Origin: Trichobilharzia szidati
Lineage: Eukaryota; Platyhelminthes; Trematoda; Strigeidida; Schistosomatidae
Length of the DNA: 64,000 nucleotides
Assembly (NCBI GenBank): GCA_944472155.2
Contig: OX235279.1
Location: 177,609,868 to 177,673,867 of the forward strand
Reading direction: 5' to 3'
Shown here: positions 11,656 to 22,190 of the stretch, one piece after another
Layout: each line of letters opens with the position of its first letter
Numbering within the stretch: the first letter of the stretch is position 1
Program-made: the position numbers and the translations under genes
The notes under the pieces: generated by a model
Databases searched by the model: none
The model's input: only the letters and a program-made list of their open reading frames with translations
What the model was told of the DNA's origin: nothing

Positions 11656-11795
11656 CTAGTGTGATATGTCTAGAAGGACATGAGTTCCTTCAAGGTTGCA
11701 AATTCGCTTTACTGACGAGTGACAACTAGCACGAAACATAGGTCAAGCAAGGCTTCCTGCCAATTGCCTCCAAGCACCTAATATCATAGTCTTCT
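11656..11795 (+). mobile_element. H2 SINE, plus arm of an inverted pair
   Basis: Lacks the tRNA head and starts in GACATGAGTTCCTTCAAGG. The ribozyme block at 11708-11757 reads GCTTTA, CTGA plus CGAG plus TGA, a CAACTAGCAC hairpin half, GAAAC, GGTC. The family tail GCCTCCAAGCACCTAAT ends it. Confidence 0.75.
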
Positions 11796-12565
11796 GCCTA
11801 TTAACAGCACAAGGTGATGTTCACTTTTTTCAAAACCAAATCAAACGTAGATGGATATCGAATTTGTAGTTATTACAGCTTGAAAGGTGTTGGCATTGGT
11901 CGATATTCACCAGTCTAATTCGTCTCGAGAATCTTCAGCTAACTGATATGATAATGCAGGCACATCAATAAGTTTGAAACCTACATCACTGGTTTCCTGT
12001 AGATCGTTAAGTACTGAAGTAAATGCTTCGGTCCAATGGCCTTGACTATATACAACACAGTATTTCGGTATTATCTTAGTTTCTCGTAGAAATATACCCT
12101 GCCACAGTACCCAACTTCTACTCCTATGGCGATAATCTCGCCTAGAAACGAGTAATAACGGTCACAAGCTGGAACTAAGCCATTTGAGTGTAATTTGGTC
12201 GAATAATTACCGGTAAAGAAAACATTACCTTCTTCAAAAACTGGCAGTGTACTAAGAAAGATAACCGACTGTTCAGTGAAAGCTCTACTTAGACAGAATA
12301 TGCTTGAGGATCACATTCTTCAATACCAACCTTGTGGACTAGGTAGTATTCGCTAAAACCTCTGAAGTTAGATGCTTTAAAAATGTAGGAATAATTTTTT
12401 TAGCCTTTGAAGCTGACCTCATTTTTTATGACTGCCTTGTAAGAATTTCCCCAAACGGTAAGTTTGTATCGCTAAGTAATTGACAATAATTTACACAGTC
12501 CCCCTTGACCAAGTGATTAACTAATACAGAAATACTGTTTCCTTTTCAAGTATTGGTTTTGTTTG
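11796..12565. other. No recognised gene
   Basis: No coding or repeat signal that I can name. The region near 12055-12125 faintly resembles the head of the foldback element but too weakly to call. Confidence 0.45.
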
Positions 12566-12880
12566 ATTAGCTGGAGAATTTTATCATGAGCTGACACCGT
12601 TAGAGTACCATTGTAAGACCTGAGAGTACTGGACAGTTGTTTCAACATGGTGCTTTGGACTCTTCAGCAAGGCGATTGGATCGGGTGCCAGTGGCTGAAT
12701 GGTCTGTGAGCTCGCTAGCCTCGTAACCAGAAGGTCTTGGAACCGACCACTGTCGGTGGGTGCGTACTGCTGAAGAGCCGGTCCCAAACTAGGACAACGG
12801 AAGCAGCTGTCTAGTGCTCCCCGTTAGTTTACCAACGGTTCTCTAGCTATTGTCAGCTCATGATGAAATACTCCAAACAA
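12566..12880. mobile_element. Head-to-head inverted pair of H1 hammerhead SINEs
   Basis: A partial minus copy (12566-12667) is followed by a near-complete plus copy (12676-12876). The plus copy has the tRNA-like head GCCAGTGGCTGAATGGTC, a decayed B box, and at 12765-12815 a ribozyme block with an exact stem I strand and core, GTACTG then CTGAAGA. After this come 4 extra bases before GTCC and 4 before the GAA, so stem II is altered. The two arms share the ATGAGCTGACA/TGTCAGCTCAT ends. Confidence 0.8.
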
Positions 12881-13274
12881 ATACTGTTTCTAATTATGAA
12901 TACGGATTGCTGAACTCCAGATTAATTTCATTTCTGTTTAAATGTGTTACATAGAAAAAGGATGCTTAAATGGGTTTAACTATTAGCCTTAATTTGTACT
13001 GTGATTTTCAAATCAATTATTTTCCTTTAAGTACTATCACCGTTTCTTCTTTCATTTTCTGTAAACCTGTCGCGTGAGCAATCAGTTATAACTAGAAACA
13101 ATTTCTATCCTGCTAATTTGAATAATGTGCCAAAGGTCTGTCTCCAGAATAGAATTTTTCTTGTTTAAGCGAAAAGTGGTCATCAGATTTTAATTAGCTA
13201 GAAGAGTTCTAATGGCTCTTGCTGAAGACAAGAATACAATTGTACACCCTTCGGTTGATAAATACGAATAAGGA
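12881..13274. other. No recognised gene
   Basis: AT-rich; nothing seen. Confidence 0.45.
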
Positions 13275-14295
13275 ATTATTATTATTGTTCCCTTGGGTTC
13301 CTAGTGGAACATACGGCTTCAACTACACGTCTCCACCTGCTTCTCTCTTCTGCTTTTCATATACATCCATGTTAGTCCATACTGTTTCAACTCCTCTTCA
13401 CACAACCTCCTCCATGTCACCCTTGGACGTCCCACTCGCCGCTTCCCTTTCGGGTTCCACTCGAGGGCCTGACGCGCGATGTCACCTAACGGCCTCCTCA
13501 GTGAGTGTCCAATCCATCTCCACTTTCTCCTGCATATTTGGTGGGCGGTTGTTCCCATAGTTTCTTGTTGGTTCTTGTTCTTTCCAGCCATCTGATCTTC
13601 AGTGAAGAGCGAAGACAGTTGTTGATAAGGGTCTGCAACAGGCTGTTGGAAATATTCTTGGTGACCCGCCAAGTTTCTGATCCATCCGTATAGAAGAACT
13701 GACTGACTTGACGTCGTTTGTATTGAAAATCCGAATTTTGTTGTTGATGCAGGCTGAGTGACGAAGATTTCCAGATTGGTCTCAGGTTGATGAATGTGTT
13801 TCTCGCCTTCCCGATTCTCGAATTGACATCCTCGTCCCTCCGTTTCTCCTGTAGTTGAGACAATGCTCTCTAGATAACTGAATGAAGTAACCTCTTTCAA
13901 ATCCCTCCCGTTGATGGTGATTGGCGCTGTTGTTGTTGTTGTTGGTTGGTTATTTTCATAACCTCCGTCTTGTCAGTGTTCACCTGGAGTCCTGTCTTTG
14001 CTGCTTCTTCGACCAGTTTGTTGGTTTTCGCTTGTAAGTCTTCGATCTTGTGTGGCATCAAACATAAATCATCCACACGCGAAATCCAGGTCTTCTAGGT
14101 TCTTCACATCGATCCAGGATATCCCTGTCTTCTCGTTTCCCACTCACAGTCTGATGCATAATCCAGTCCATAACAATTAGGAATTTCATCGTTGGTGATA
14201 ATGAGAACCCTTGTCTGACTCCTGTGTTTACTTCGAACGCCTCGCTGAGTTTTCCGTTGTTGATCACTTGACATGTGCCATTGTCGTACAGCTGT
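13275..14295 (-). mobile_element. RTE LINE subfamily 2, RT core to 3' tail (pseudogene)
   Basis: The ATT-repeat tail is at 13277-13287 and the 3' end block GGGTTCCTAGTGGAAC follows. Minus-strand frames give VNTGVRQGFSLSPT with FLIVMDWIMHQTVSG (14104-14267), TSFSYLESIVSTTGET, SVLLYGW, KWRWIGHSLRRPLGDIARQ, LEWNPKGKRRVGRPRVTWRR (13319-13900). LLYGW replaces the usual LLYGSETW. Compared with the copies at 7140 and 27885 its 3' end reads CCCAAGGGAAC instead of CTAAAGGAAAC, so it is a separate subfamily shared with 40155 and 44736. Confidence 0.9.
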
Positions 14296-14984
14296 CGTAC
14301 GAATTAAGAATGATGCCCAAATATTATAAGATGCAGTGATATTCACAAATGTGTGTAAATGAGGTACAATTGTGGTGAGAGTTGGTTGCTAGCCAAATTG
14401 GTTGACAGTAATTGAGGTCAAAGGTCAAGATGGACAGGCGGATACAGTTAACATATAGATGAACTGACACAGCCACAAGAGATACAAGGTTAACTTTGTG
14501 TGAGAAACAACCAATCAACAGACTGTATTTTCTACTAACATTAACCTACAATAATGTACATAAAAATCTATAAATACGTGTTGATTTTTCGTAATAAACG
14601 TTCTGTTGCCTGGCCCTTGTCTTCTGTTGTTACGCAATGAAAAGTTGAATATCACATCATTGGAATTCGCTGTTAAGAAACATTAAATCCCCCTATTAAA
14701 AGGCAAGTTGTCTACCACTCACTCTGAGATTCCTTCGACTCTGTGAAACTAGGTTCTCACTAAATGTGGTATCACCCACTGTTTACGAATGTCTCACTAA
14801 GTGAAACAGTGCGAACATATGGATTCAAAGGGGATAAACATCGGTATACCCACTGGTTATCTGAAGAAACCCCTGTGGAAGTGCATTCTAAGTGTCCACC
14901 TCCCTTTTAACAATCAGATATATCGATAAAAGAATGGTCCGTTGGTGGCTGATTTCTTGCTGATAAACTCGAAAACGTACACTT
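14296..14984. other. No recognised gene
   Basis: No recognisable coding region or repeat. Confidence 0.45.
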
Positions 14985-15240
14985 AAGGGGAATGGTTGAC
15001 ACCCTTGGATTATACAATAAATGCGCGAATGACACTTTCATTATCTCAAATGATCAAGGAATTAGAATAAATCTGGGGCTTTTTCAGCAGCTACCACCCT
15101 GGAATACAGTTCACATTGGAGAAGGGGTCCAGCTCAAAAATATCTTTTCTAGATGCTCAACTAACAAGACGTGAACAAGATGGGACACTAAAAGGATCCA
15201 TCGGCTTTCTCCCGACAGGAACGGGCAACTCATGAATGGG
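14985..15240 (+). mobile_element. Penelope-like element RT fragment (pseudogene)
   Basis: Reads LYNKCANDTFIISND, where PLEs have NRYVDDTF, so both catalytic aspartates' context is damaged (ANDT). It continues with GLFQQLPPWNTVHI and, after a frameshift, DAQLTRRE, DGTLKGSIGFLPTGTGN, matching the FLDV-x-L-R-DGS segment found 3' of the PLE catalytic box. No GIY-YIG part follows. Confidence 0.7.
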
Positions 15241-15387
15241 TGCTTCTATATACAAAATGAAAGCTGATCCGTTCACTGTGCCACAGAATCTGCAGCATTT
15301 GCTGCCCTCATACTAAGGAAGAGTAGCTGAACACTCTAAAAATAATTCTATATGGAAATGATTGCCCAGAACGTTCCATTATTTTAT

Positions 15388-15576
15388 TTTTTTATTTTGA
15401 TTACAGCTTGATTCCACACCGTATTTTCAGTACAAGTATGGAATTTTCAGCATGTGATATCTGTAGCCCAAATTTCAGGCGGACCATAGATATCGGGTGT
15501 GCGCTGGCAGGGGATCGAACCCCGGACCATGTGCATGGTCGGCGAAAGTCCTAACCACTGTGCCACCGACGCACTA
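15388..15576 (-). mobile_element. H3a SINE: tRNA-like head with CR1-type LINE tail
   Basis: On the minus strand the head (15574 down to about 15500) has 7-bp acceptor-like ends GCGTCGG and a GCGC variant of CCGACGC, the A region GGCACAGTGGTTAGGAC and B box GGGGTTCGATCCCC. The 3' part (15390-15450) reads GCTGAAAATTCCATACTTGT, then an AATACGGTGTGGAATCAAGC block. That is the same order as the 3' end of the CR1/L2-like LINEs at 30554 and 54961. The twin copy is at 43870. Confidence 0.8.
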
Positions 15577-15892
15577 CAAATTATCTGAAGCCTAAACCAC
15601 TTAAACAGCCCTGACTTTCTGCTCTCAACTGTCTTCTCTACTTGAATCGAGAATTCAGTTGAAACTCAGCGACAGAAATATTGAGAAACAGCCTTTCCTC
15701 ACTGAAGAAAGCCTTCTGATCAGCTGAAATTCGACTCACTATCTTCATGAAACAAGTGATTCGTATTAAAATGAAAGATAAGCCTCATCAATGTACATTT
15801 ACCGTTTGGACCTGCTCGTGTAGAGCTAAGTAGGTCAGCTATACCCTGCATTTGCTATCCAAGCGTTTCATCGAACACTCACCCTAATGGTT
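15577..15892. other. No recognised gene
   Basis: No coding region recognised between the SINE and the RTE-like fragment. Confidence 0.4.
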
Positions 15893-16431
15893 TTACAAGG
15901 GAGAAATAAGATCCCCCACAGCTCTAACTTGGAGCAGCTGATCGAATCTGGATTTCATTGATTGGTGCCATGTTTTCGTTTGACCGCCGCTAGGTCTTTT
16001 CCAGCCTGACCCTATATCAGCTAACATTGCCCATAGTCGAGGACGGCGATGACTAGGCATACGTAACACATGTCCTAACCATCTCAGTCGATGTAATTTC
16101 ACAGTCTCATCTATTGATTTCCCCTCCTTACGTAGCACTGGACGCCTAACCTCAATATTGCTCACCTTACTATGCCACTTCACACAGGAGATAGAACGCA
16201 AGCACCTATGATCGAAAACAGCTAGCCAGGCTTTTCATGTCTTCTGCTCTCATTGGCCAGATATCGCAGCCATAAAGGAGGACGTAGCGGACTGATGAGC
16301 AGTACACCCGCCCTTTGGTCCATAGGCAGATATAACGTCTACGCCAGAGACGATGTAAACTGGCATATGCGAAACTAGCCCTCTGTATCCATGCTGAGAT
16401 TTCGTCAGAGATCAACCCATTGGGGTTGAAT
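15893..16431 (-). mobile_element. Second RTE-type LINE, C-terminal fragment (pseudogene)
   Basis: Minus strand: ISDEISAWIQRASFAYASL, then GRVYCSSVRYVLLYGCDIWP (16206-16415), then after a frameshift CVKWHSKVSNIEVRRPVL, LHRLRWLGHVLRMPSHR, GQTKTWHQSMKS (15893-16201). The LLYGC-W and RWLGHVLRM motifs place it with RTE-type LINEs, but the sequence differs clearly from the WRWIGHTLR family, so it is a second lineage. A shorter relative is at 59585-59765. Confidence 0.85.
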
Positions 16432-16704
16432 TTAGTTGAACTCTACTCAGTCTCATCAGTTATAATACGTCATTTGAAAAATTGACTGCACCAAACAAAG
16501 GACTAGACATATTATACTAGTTACCCACTAGTGTCCAATCAAAGCATCCGAAAAAGTGATACAATACGAGGCCGACCCGTAGACGGGGTTGAGCAAGCTC
16601 ACAGTACCCGTCCGTAAGGGAAAAATATAGGTAATTTCATTGGTCTCAGTTTAGAGACCGTTCGCTCCTCGGCTCATCCGAAAACGTCCTAATAAAGGTG
16701 AATT

Positions 16705-16895
16705 GTGAATCCGAAGAGCTGGTATAGCAGTAACGTCTCTGACTGAAGCGCTGGGTGATGCGGGTTCGAATCTCAGGAGGGACATAAGTTCCTTCAGTGT
16801 TGCGTATACGCCTTGTTGACCGGTGAGTGGCAACTAGCAAGAAACTTGCGTCCAAGGCTTCCTGCCGATTGTCTCCAACCATGTGATATCACCAG
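16705..16895 (+). mobile_element. H2 tRNA-headed hammerhead SINE
   Basis: B box GCGGGTTCGAATCTC (16759-16773). The ribozyme block at 16810-16858 keeps a perfect 6-bp stem I GCCTTG/CAAGGC, a GTC triplet just before the closing strand, and GAAAC. The core reads TTGA plus CCGG plus TGA; stem II is weakened by changes in both strands. The family tail follows. Confidence 0.8.
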
Positions 16896-17817
16896 TTACG
16901 TCAGTGAATTTACTTATCTAATTTTATTCTGGTTTTTACCTGATTCACGCTTTCTATATCAGGTAATATGTTATCTGAAATTAAGAATTTTAATCACATC
17001 TCTGGAAATATTCCTCTAGGTTCTAAGAAACTTATATATATGTTCGCGTGATCTTACAGCTTGCGAATGATATAGCCGAAAAGATTAACTCTTCTCTGAA
17101 CGTCTTTTCTTTCACTAAATTTTCTGAAATTACCCATCGGAAGAAAAATATTCTAACATTCTAACACTTAACTGCATTGCTGGAATCCTGGCCAAAGTCA
17201 CGAATCAAGTTATTGCTCATATACCTCAGGGTATTTCAATCGGAAGCAGGAGTTTCTGAAGTGTAGTAGCAGCCTTCATACATGGATCCTTTAGTTGTGT
17301 AAAATTCACCCCACCTCTCTCTCTTTTATTAGTATTATTATTACCATCTAATTGATGTATAGGTTGTGAAGTAGCTTTCGGTAACCATAGCTCTCATGCC
17401 AATAGGGTCAATATTTATGTATGTGAAGTCCTTTCGAAATTCCATGCAATGCAAAAATCCCATATATGAACAATATACTAGCATTTAAAAAAAAATATTA
17501 ACTTCAACTATAACTGTCCTCATATAAATCAAAGGTGTTTTAAATCGCGAGTTGAAGTAATCAGTTTGATTCATCGGCTTAAACACTTGTTGCTTAAGCA
17601 ATTTGAAAATTCCCATTCAGTCATAGAAAAGAAAAGGCGTTCAGCAAAGAGTTACTCTTTTCGGCGATATCATTCTCAAGCTGTACCAACCGCAAGTTTA
17701 TAGGAGTTTTTCTTGGTAACAAAAGGAATATTTCCAAAGGTGTATTAATGCAATGGTTAATTTTTTGACAACAAATTACGTAATTTAGAAGGCGTTAATC
17801 GGTTAGAAACTAAAATA
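16896..17817. other. No recognised gene
   Basis: AT-rich sequence without a coding or repeat signal I can name. Confidence 0.45.
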
Positions 17818-18440
17818 AAGTTACAAAAGTAGGTTGGGTGACGTAATCTAATTGATAGGGTTCAATAAAAAATGAATAAGAGTCAAGTGTTCGCGAACAT
17901 TTACCTTCATGGTTTTATAAAGCAGAAAGAAGATCCCCCGCCACAGCTCTATCCTAGAACACTTGATCGAATCCGGACACCAAGCAAACCCATAAAACAA
18001 CTTCTCAGTTATCTACACAATACGTGGGAATCTTGCCAAAAGAGTACGAATTAAACTTCTTCAAATTGCAGAAGCAATGGCAATTCACATATGGAATCCT
18101 GAACTCTGCATACAAAACAAGTTTGTTCAGTCTCTAAATCTACAATGGTCCTGATCTATCTCAACACCAAATACGTAATTTTGTCTTACCTCTTTCTTCT
18201 TTGTTTGTCTGTTTCTCAATTGCATTATTTTCTACCCCCACCCTCTATTAAACCTCTACCATCATGACGACTGTTGCTAACTCCATTTTCGTTTATTTTT
18301 AAGTGAATTCAACTCAGCTTATTAACCTAACTCTCATTCATTTTCAAGTGAATTCTACTCAGATTATTAACTTGACTCTGATTCATTTTTCATTGAACCC
18401 TAGCAATTAGATTACGTCACCCAACCTACTTTTGTAACTT
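17818..18440 (+). mobile_element. Penelope-like element 3' fragment between 71-bp inverted repeats
   Basis: Arms 17818-17888 and 18370-18440 are reverse complements with about 3 mismatches in 71 (outer ends AAGTTACAAAAGTAGGTTGG). Between them, at about 17890-18155, is the C-terminus of a PLE: FIKQKED-PPPQL, then IAEAMAIHIWNPELCIQNK-like and FVQSLNLQW, with frameshifts. PLE copies are known to carry long terminal repeats in direct or inverted order; that fits but is inference. A 45-bp tandem duplication (18301-18345, 18346-18390) overlaps the inner end of the right arm. Confidence 0.75.
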
Positions 18441-18499
18441 GTTGCTTAACTGATGGGTCATGGATTCAAATTCCTGTCCATGTATGTCAATCTGGGCAA

Positions 18500-19690
18500 C
18501 TTAGTAGTATTTTCTAGAGGAACATAGGGATTCAGTCGCACAACTTTATTGCTTTGGCTTCTTCACCAACGTTTTCTCCCAACATGCTTCCATCTCCTCT
18601 TCGCATCACCTCTTCCGCCTCCTCATTGTCACCCTAACACTGACCACTAACTCGCCGATTCCCATTCGCGTTCCACTTCAACGATGGCATGACATATGAT
18701 GTCACTCACTTGATGGTTTGTTTCCTCAGAGTATGGTGAATCCACTCCACCTCCATTTCTTCCTGCATATTTGCTGCTTAATTGCTTTCTACTGGGTTGG
18801 TTAGTTCGTTGATTGCCAGAGGTCACACACACTATTGTTGATCTTTTCTGACCGGCCATCTGATCTTGGGTAATATTAAGCTAAGATGAGTAGTTTGTTG
18901 GAAGTGTCCTTTGTCACGCGGCGCCAAGTCTCTGATCCGTATGGTGAGTATCACTGACTTCGCATTGGAGTTGAGAATCCGGGTCTCATTTTTCATGCTG
19001 AACAGTGCTGTTGATCTCCACACAGACTTGAGAGTAGTGGAAGCTTGCATTGTTTCCTCGATCCGCGCCTTTATGATATCGTCATCAGTTCCGTCCGCCT
19101 GTAGTTGAAACGATGCTTCCCAGGTATGTATGTACGTATGTATGTATGTATGTGTGTATGTATGTATGTAGGTAGGTAGGTAGGTAGGTAAATGAGGTCT
19201 CCTCTTGCAGATTCCTCCCATTTATACTGATTGTTACCTGTTGTCTGTTGCTGTACCTGTTGATGTGGCTGTTGCTGTTGCCGAGGAATCTTCATCACCT
19301 CTGTTTCCTCCATGTTCACCTGAAGTCCCTCTTATGTTTGATGCTTCTTCTTCCAGCTTGTTGCCTTTCACTTGCATATCTTCCAGTTTTTGTGAGATAT
19401 CAAACATATATAATCGGTGAGGTCCAGATCCTCAAAGTGTTCTGTGTCAGTAGACTTTATGCCTGTTTCCTCATTGCCCACTGTGTGGTTGTCGCATTAT
19501 CCAGTCCACCGCAATCAGGAAAATGATTGAATAGATAGTAGGCAACCTTGTCTTATTCTCGTTTTCACTTCGTAGGATCCCGTCAGTTTCCGGTTGTGGA
19601 TTAATTTGCATGCAGCATTACGGCATAACTGTTGGAAGAGGTGTATAATTGTTGGTGGCACCCAGAACATAATTGTTGTGCCTTAGAGTC
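18500..19690 (-). mobile_element. RTE LINE with expanded GTAT/GTAG tract
   Basis: Minus-strand coding blocks run from an RT core near 19690 through a decayed DD box (19385-19430), KSVWRSTALFSMKNE, LTIRIRDLAPRDKGHF (18832-19221) and the C-terminal NRNGNRRIGE-like block near 18650. At 19126-19190 the TYLGS codons are expanded to about 65 bases of GTAT then GTAG units (plus strand). It ends at a decayed tail near 18510 (CTAGAGGAACATAGGGATTC). Confidence 0.9.
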
Positions 19691-19884
19691 TGTGACAATC
19701 ATTTTGACCAGTGCTTCATTTCCATGTCAGTCTCCAAATCCGTTTAGTGACAATCACCTTCAAAATAATGACGATAAATATACCTTTTAAGTGTATTTGT
19801 ATGCCTTAATAAGTCAGTAATTATCCAGGATTAATAGCTGAATTTGCGTTATGTAAAGATTCGAATTAATAGCTCTACCTATAA

Positions 19885-20817
19885 TTAAACCAAAAGTCTG
19901 GGTACGTTACTGTGATGATACATTTGTAATAATTAAGAGAAATGGTTTAGAATATACCCATAAATTAATAAACAACATGTTTGAAGACATCAAATTCACA
20001 AGAGAAGAAGGAGAATTCGATAACAAAATCACATTTTTGGATGTCTTAATCAGGAGAACCAAACATAGGAGATTTAGAGACACAAGTTTATATAAAATCA
20101 ACGCACACAGATCAAATACTCAACTATAGTAGCAATAACCCAATTATCAACAAAAGAAATTGTGTGCAGACATTGTTTAAAAGAGTTCAGACACATTGTG
20201 GCACTCCAGAGATGAAAAGAATGGAGGAAAAGTACCGACAAATGATCTTCAAAAAGAATGGTTATCCACAAAATTTCATCAAAAAGTGCTTAAAGTCGAA
20301 TCAAAACACCAACAAGGAACCATCATCAAAGACCACAAGAAAATACATCCTACCATACATGAGAAATATCTCTGGAATAACAGCTAGAATACTGAAACCG
20401 TTTGATACAGATATAGCACACAAACCAGTCAAATCGCTTAATTCGATATTATGCAAACCAAAAGATCCAACAGAAAAAGGGGATAAAATTATTACCATTT
20501 ACAAAATAAATTGTATGAACTGCAACCAGCATTACATTGGCCAAAGTGGGCGTCCTCTTCGAATCAGAATCCAAGAACACAAATCAGCCGTGTAAAGACA
20601 CGATGTATATTCTTTAGTATCAATGCATACAGATAATTATGGTCATCAATTTGATTGGGATAATGTCAAAATCTTAGACAGAGGAAACACCAAAAGTGCA
20701 GTCAGGGAATTCCTAGAAGCCTGGTGCTCAAACGAAAATGCAATTAACAAGCACGTTAATATAGACGAAATATACCAACTAATAAAAAGTAAATCAGGTG
20801 ACAAGAAACTTTAAAAT
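19885..20817 (+). mobile_element. Penelope-like element, RT catalytic box to GIY-YIG (pseudogene)
   Basis: Starts at WVRYCDDTFVIIKR (catalytic Y-x-DD read as YCDD, 19905-19919), then FTREEGEFDNKITFLDVLIRR, a frameshift near 20105, and a long frame from about 20110 to 20817. That frame has KNGYPQNFIKKC, then the GIY-YIG region INCMNCNQHYIGQSGRPLRI, RIQEHKSAV, a TAA at 20593-20595, and then HQFDWDNVKILDRG in the same frame to a stop at 20812. It is the same subfamily as the minus fragment at 28838-29250. Confidence 0.9.
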
Positions 20818-20945
20818 CCAAGTCAATAGAAAATGGTCAATACATATGTAAAGATGGTTACCAGGAGACGCAATTATATCACTCATGAAGAAATTTAAAT
20901 CATTTCACTTTACGCTAAATATTGCTCTGAAGATGTTGTCTAGAG

Positions 20946-21445
20946 NNNNNNNNNNNNNNNNNNNNNNNNNNNNNNNNNNNNNNNNNNNNNNNNNNNNNNN
21001 NNNNNNNNNNNNNNNNNNNNNNNNNNNNNNNNNNNNNNNNNNNNNNNNNNNNNNNNNNNNNNNNNNNNNNNNNNNNNNNNNNNNNNNNNNNNNNNNNNNN
21101 NNNNNNNNNNNNNNNNNNNNNNNNNNNNNNNNNNNNNNNNNNNNNNNNNNNNNNNNNNNNNNNNNNNNNNNNNNNNNNNNNNNNNNNNNNNNNNNNNNNN
21201 NNNNNNNNNNNNNNNNNNNNNNNNNNNNNNNNNNNNNNNNNNNNNNNNNNNNNNNNNNNNNNNNNNNNNNNNNNNNNNNNNNNNNNNNNNNNNNNNNNNN
21301 NNNNNNNNNNNNNNNNNNNNNNNNNNNNNNNNNNNNNNNNNNNNNNNNNNNNNNNNNNNNNNNNNNNNNNNNNNNNNNNNNNNNNNNNNNNNNNNNNNNN
21401 NNNNNNNNNNNNNNNNNNNNNNNNNNNNNNNNNNNNNNNNNNNNN
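20946..21445. other. Assembly gap, 500 N
   Basis: Exactly 500 unknown bases, a common placeholder length for a gap of unknown size. PLE sequence lies within about 130 bases on the left and directly at the right edge, so repeats probably caused the break. Confidence 0.99.
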
Positions 21446-22190
21446 AAAGCTATATGCCCAGAAGAAGCAATTGAAGATGAATTAAGCATTGTATATGATA
21501 TCTTGACTGAAAATAGCTATCCCGACAAATTTGTCAAGAAACGCATGACAAAGAAAGCGGAAAAGGGCTACTCACTATGCGTAAACGATAAGCCTTCATA
21601 TACACACATACGACTGCAATTCAACGGCGATGTACCTAGCGAAATAATTACGGAGAAATTAAGAAAACCAGTTTAAAGAACTTGTAATGCTGGCTAACTA
21701 CAAATCTTATTTTCTAAAGAACCGATGGTGATTCATCGATTGAAAGAGGAAGTACCTAGACTAGACACTTCTAATTGCATTTACCAATTCAACTGCACTT
21801 GTGGAGCAAGTTATACTGGACGTTGCTCTAGGAATTTGATTTTTCGTGCTCGCTCAAGAACTTCTCCCAGTATGGCTAAATAAATGTGTAGTTAGAAGTA
21901 TCTATAGCTACGTATCAGAACACTTGGTTCAAACCTGCATTACCTATCGGGTACCAAAGAAACTGCCAAAATCATCCAGGTACTGCATACTCAAAACAAA
22001 AGAAGCTACCGCGATTCGCCTGAGATAACCCGTGCTCTCTGTGTAGAAGAAACAGGTCCAACCACTGTTACTGCCTTGGTCCGCTGTGGAGTTTGCAAAT
22101 TCATATCTCATCACATTGACTTTTTTGATATGGCCCTCCATCCTGTGCATTTAAATTCCTCTACCCCTTGTCATCATTACACTTGCATTG
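21446..22190 (+). mobile_element. Penelope-like element, GIY-YIG end (pseudogene)
   Basis: Directly after the gap: KAICPEEAIEDELSIVYDIL, ENSYPDKFVKKRM, a stop at 21674, and then after a frameshift RLKEEVPRLDTSNCIYQF, NCTCGASYTGRCSRNL, and further broken C-terminal blocks ending at about 22190. The subfamily is the one with CIYQF-C-CGA, like 37754. RT sequence, if present, lies in the gap. Confidence 0.85.

Noticed and set aside
13219..13560. Plus-strand open frame of about 110 codons
   Set aside because: Antisense of the RTE C-terminus on the minus strand, which carries the conserved motifs.
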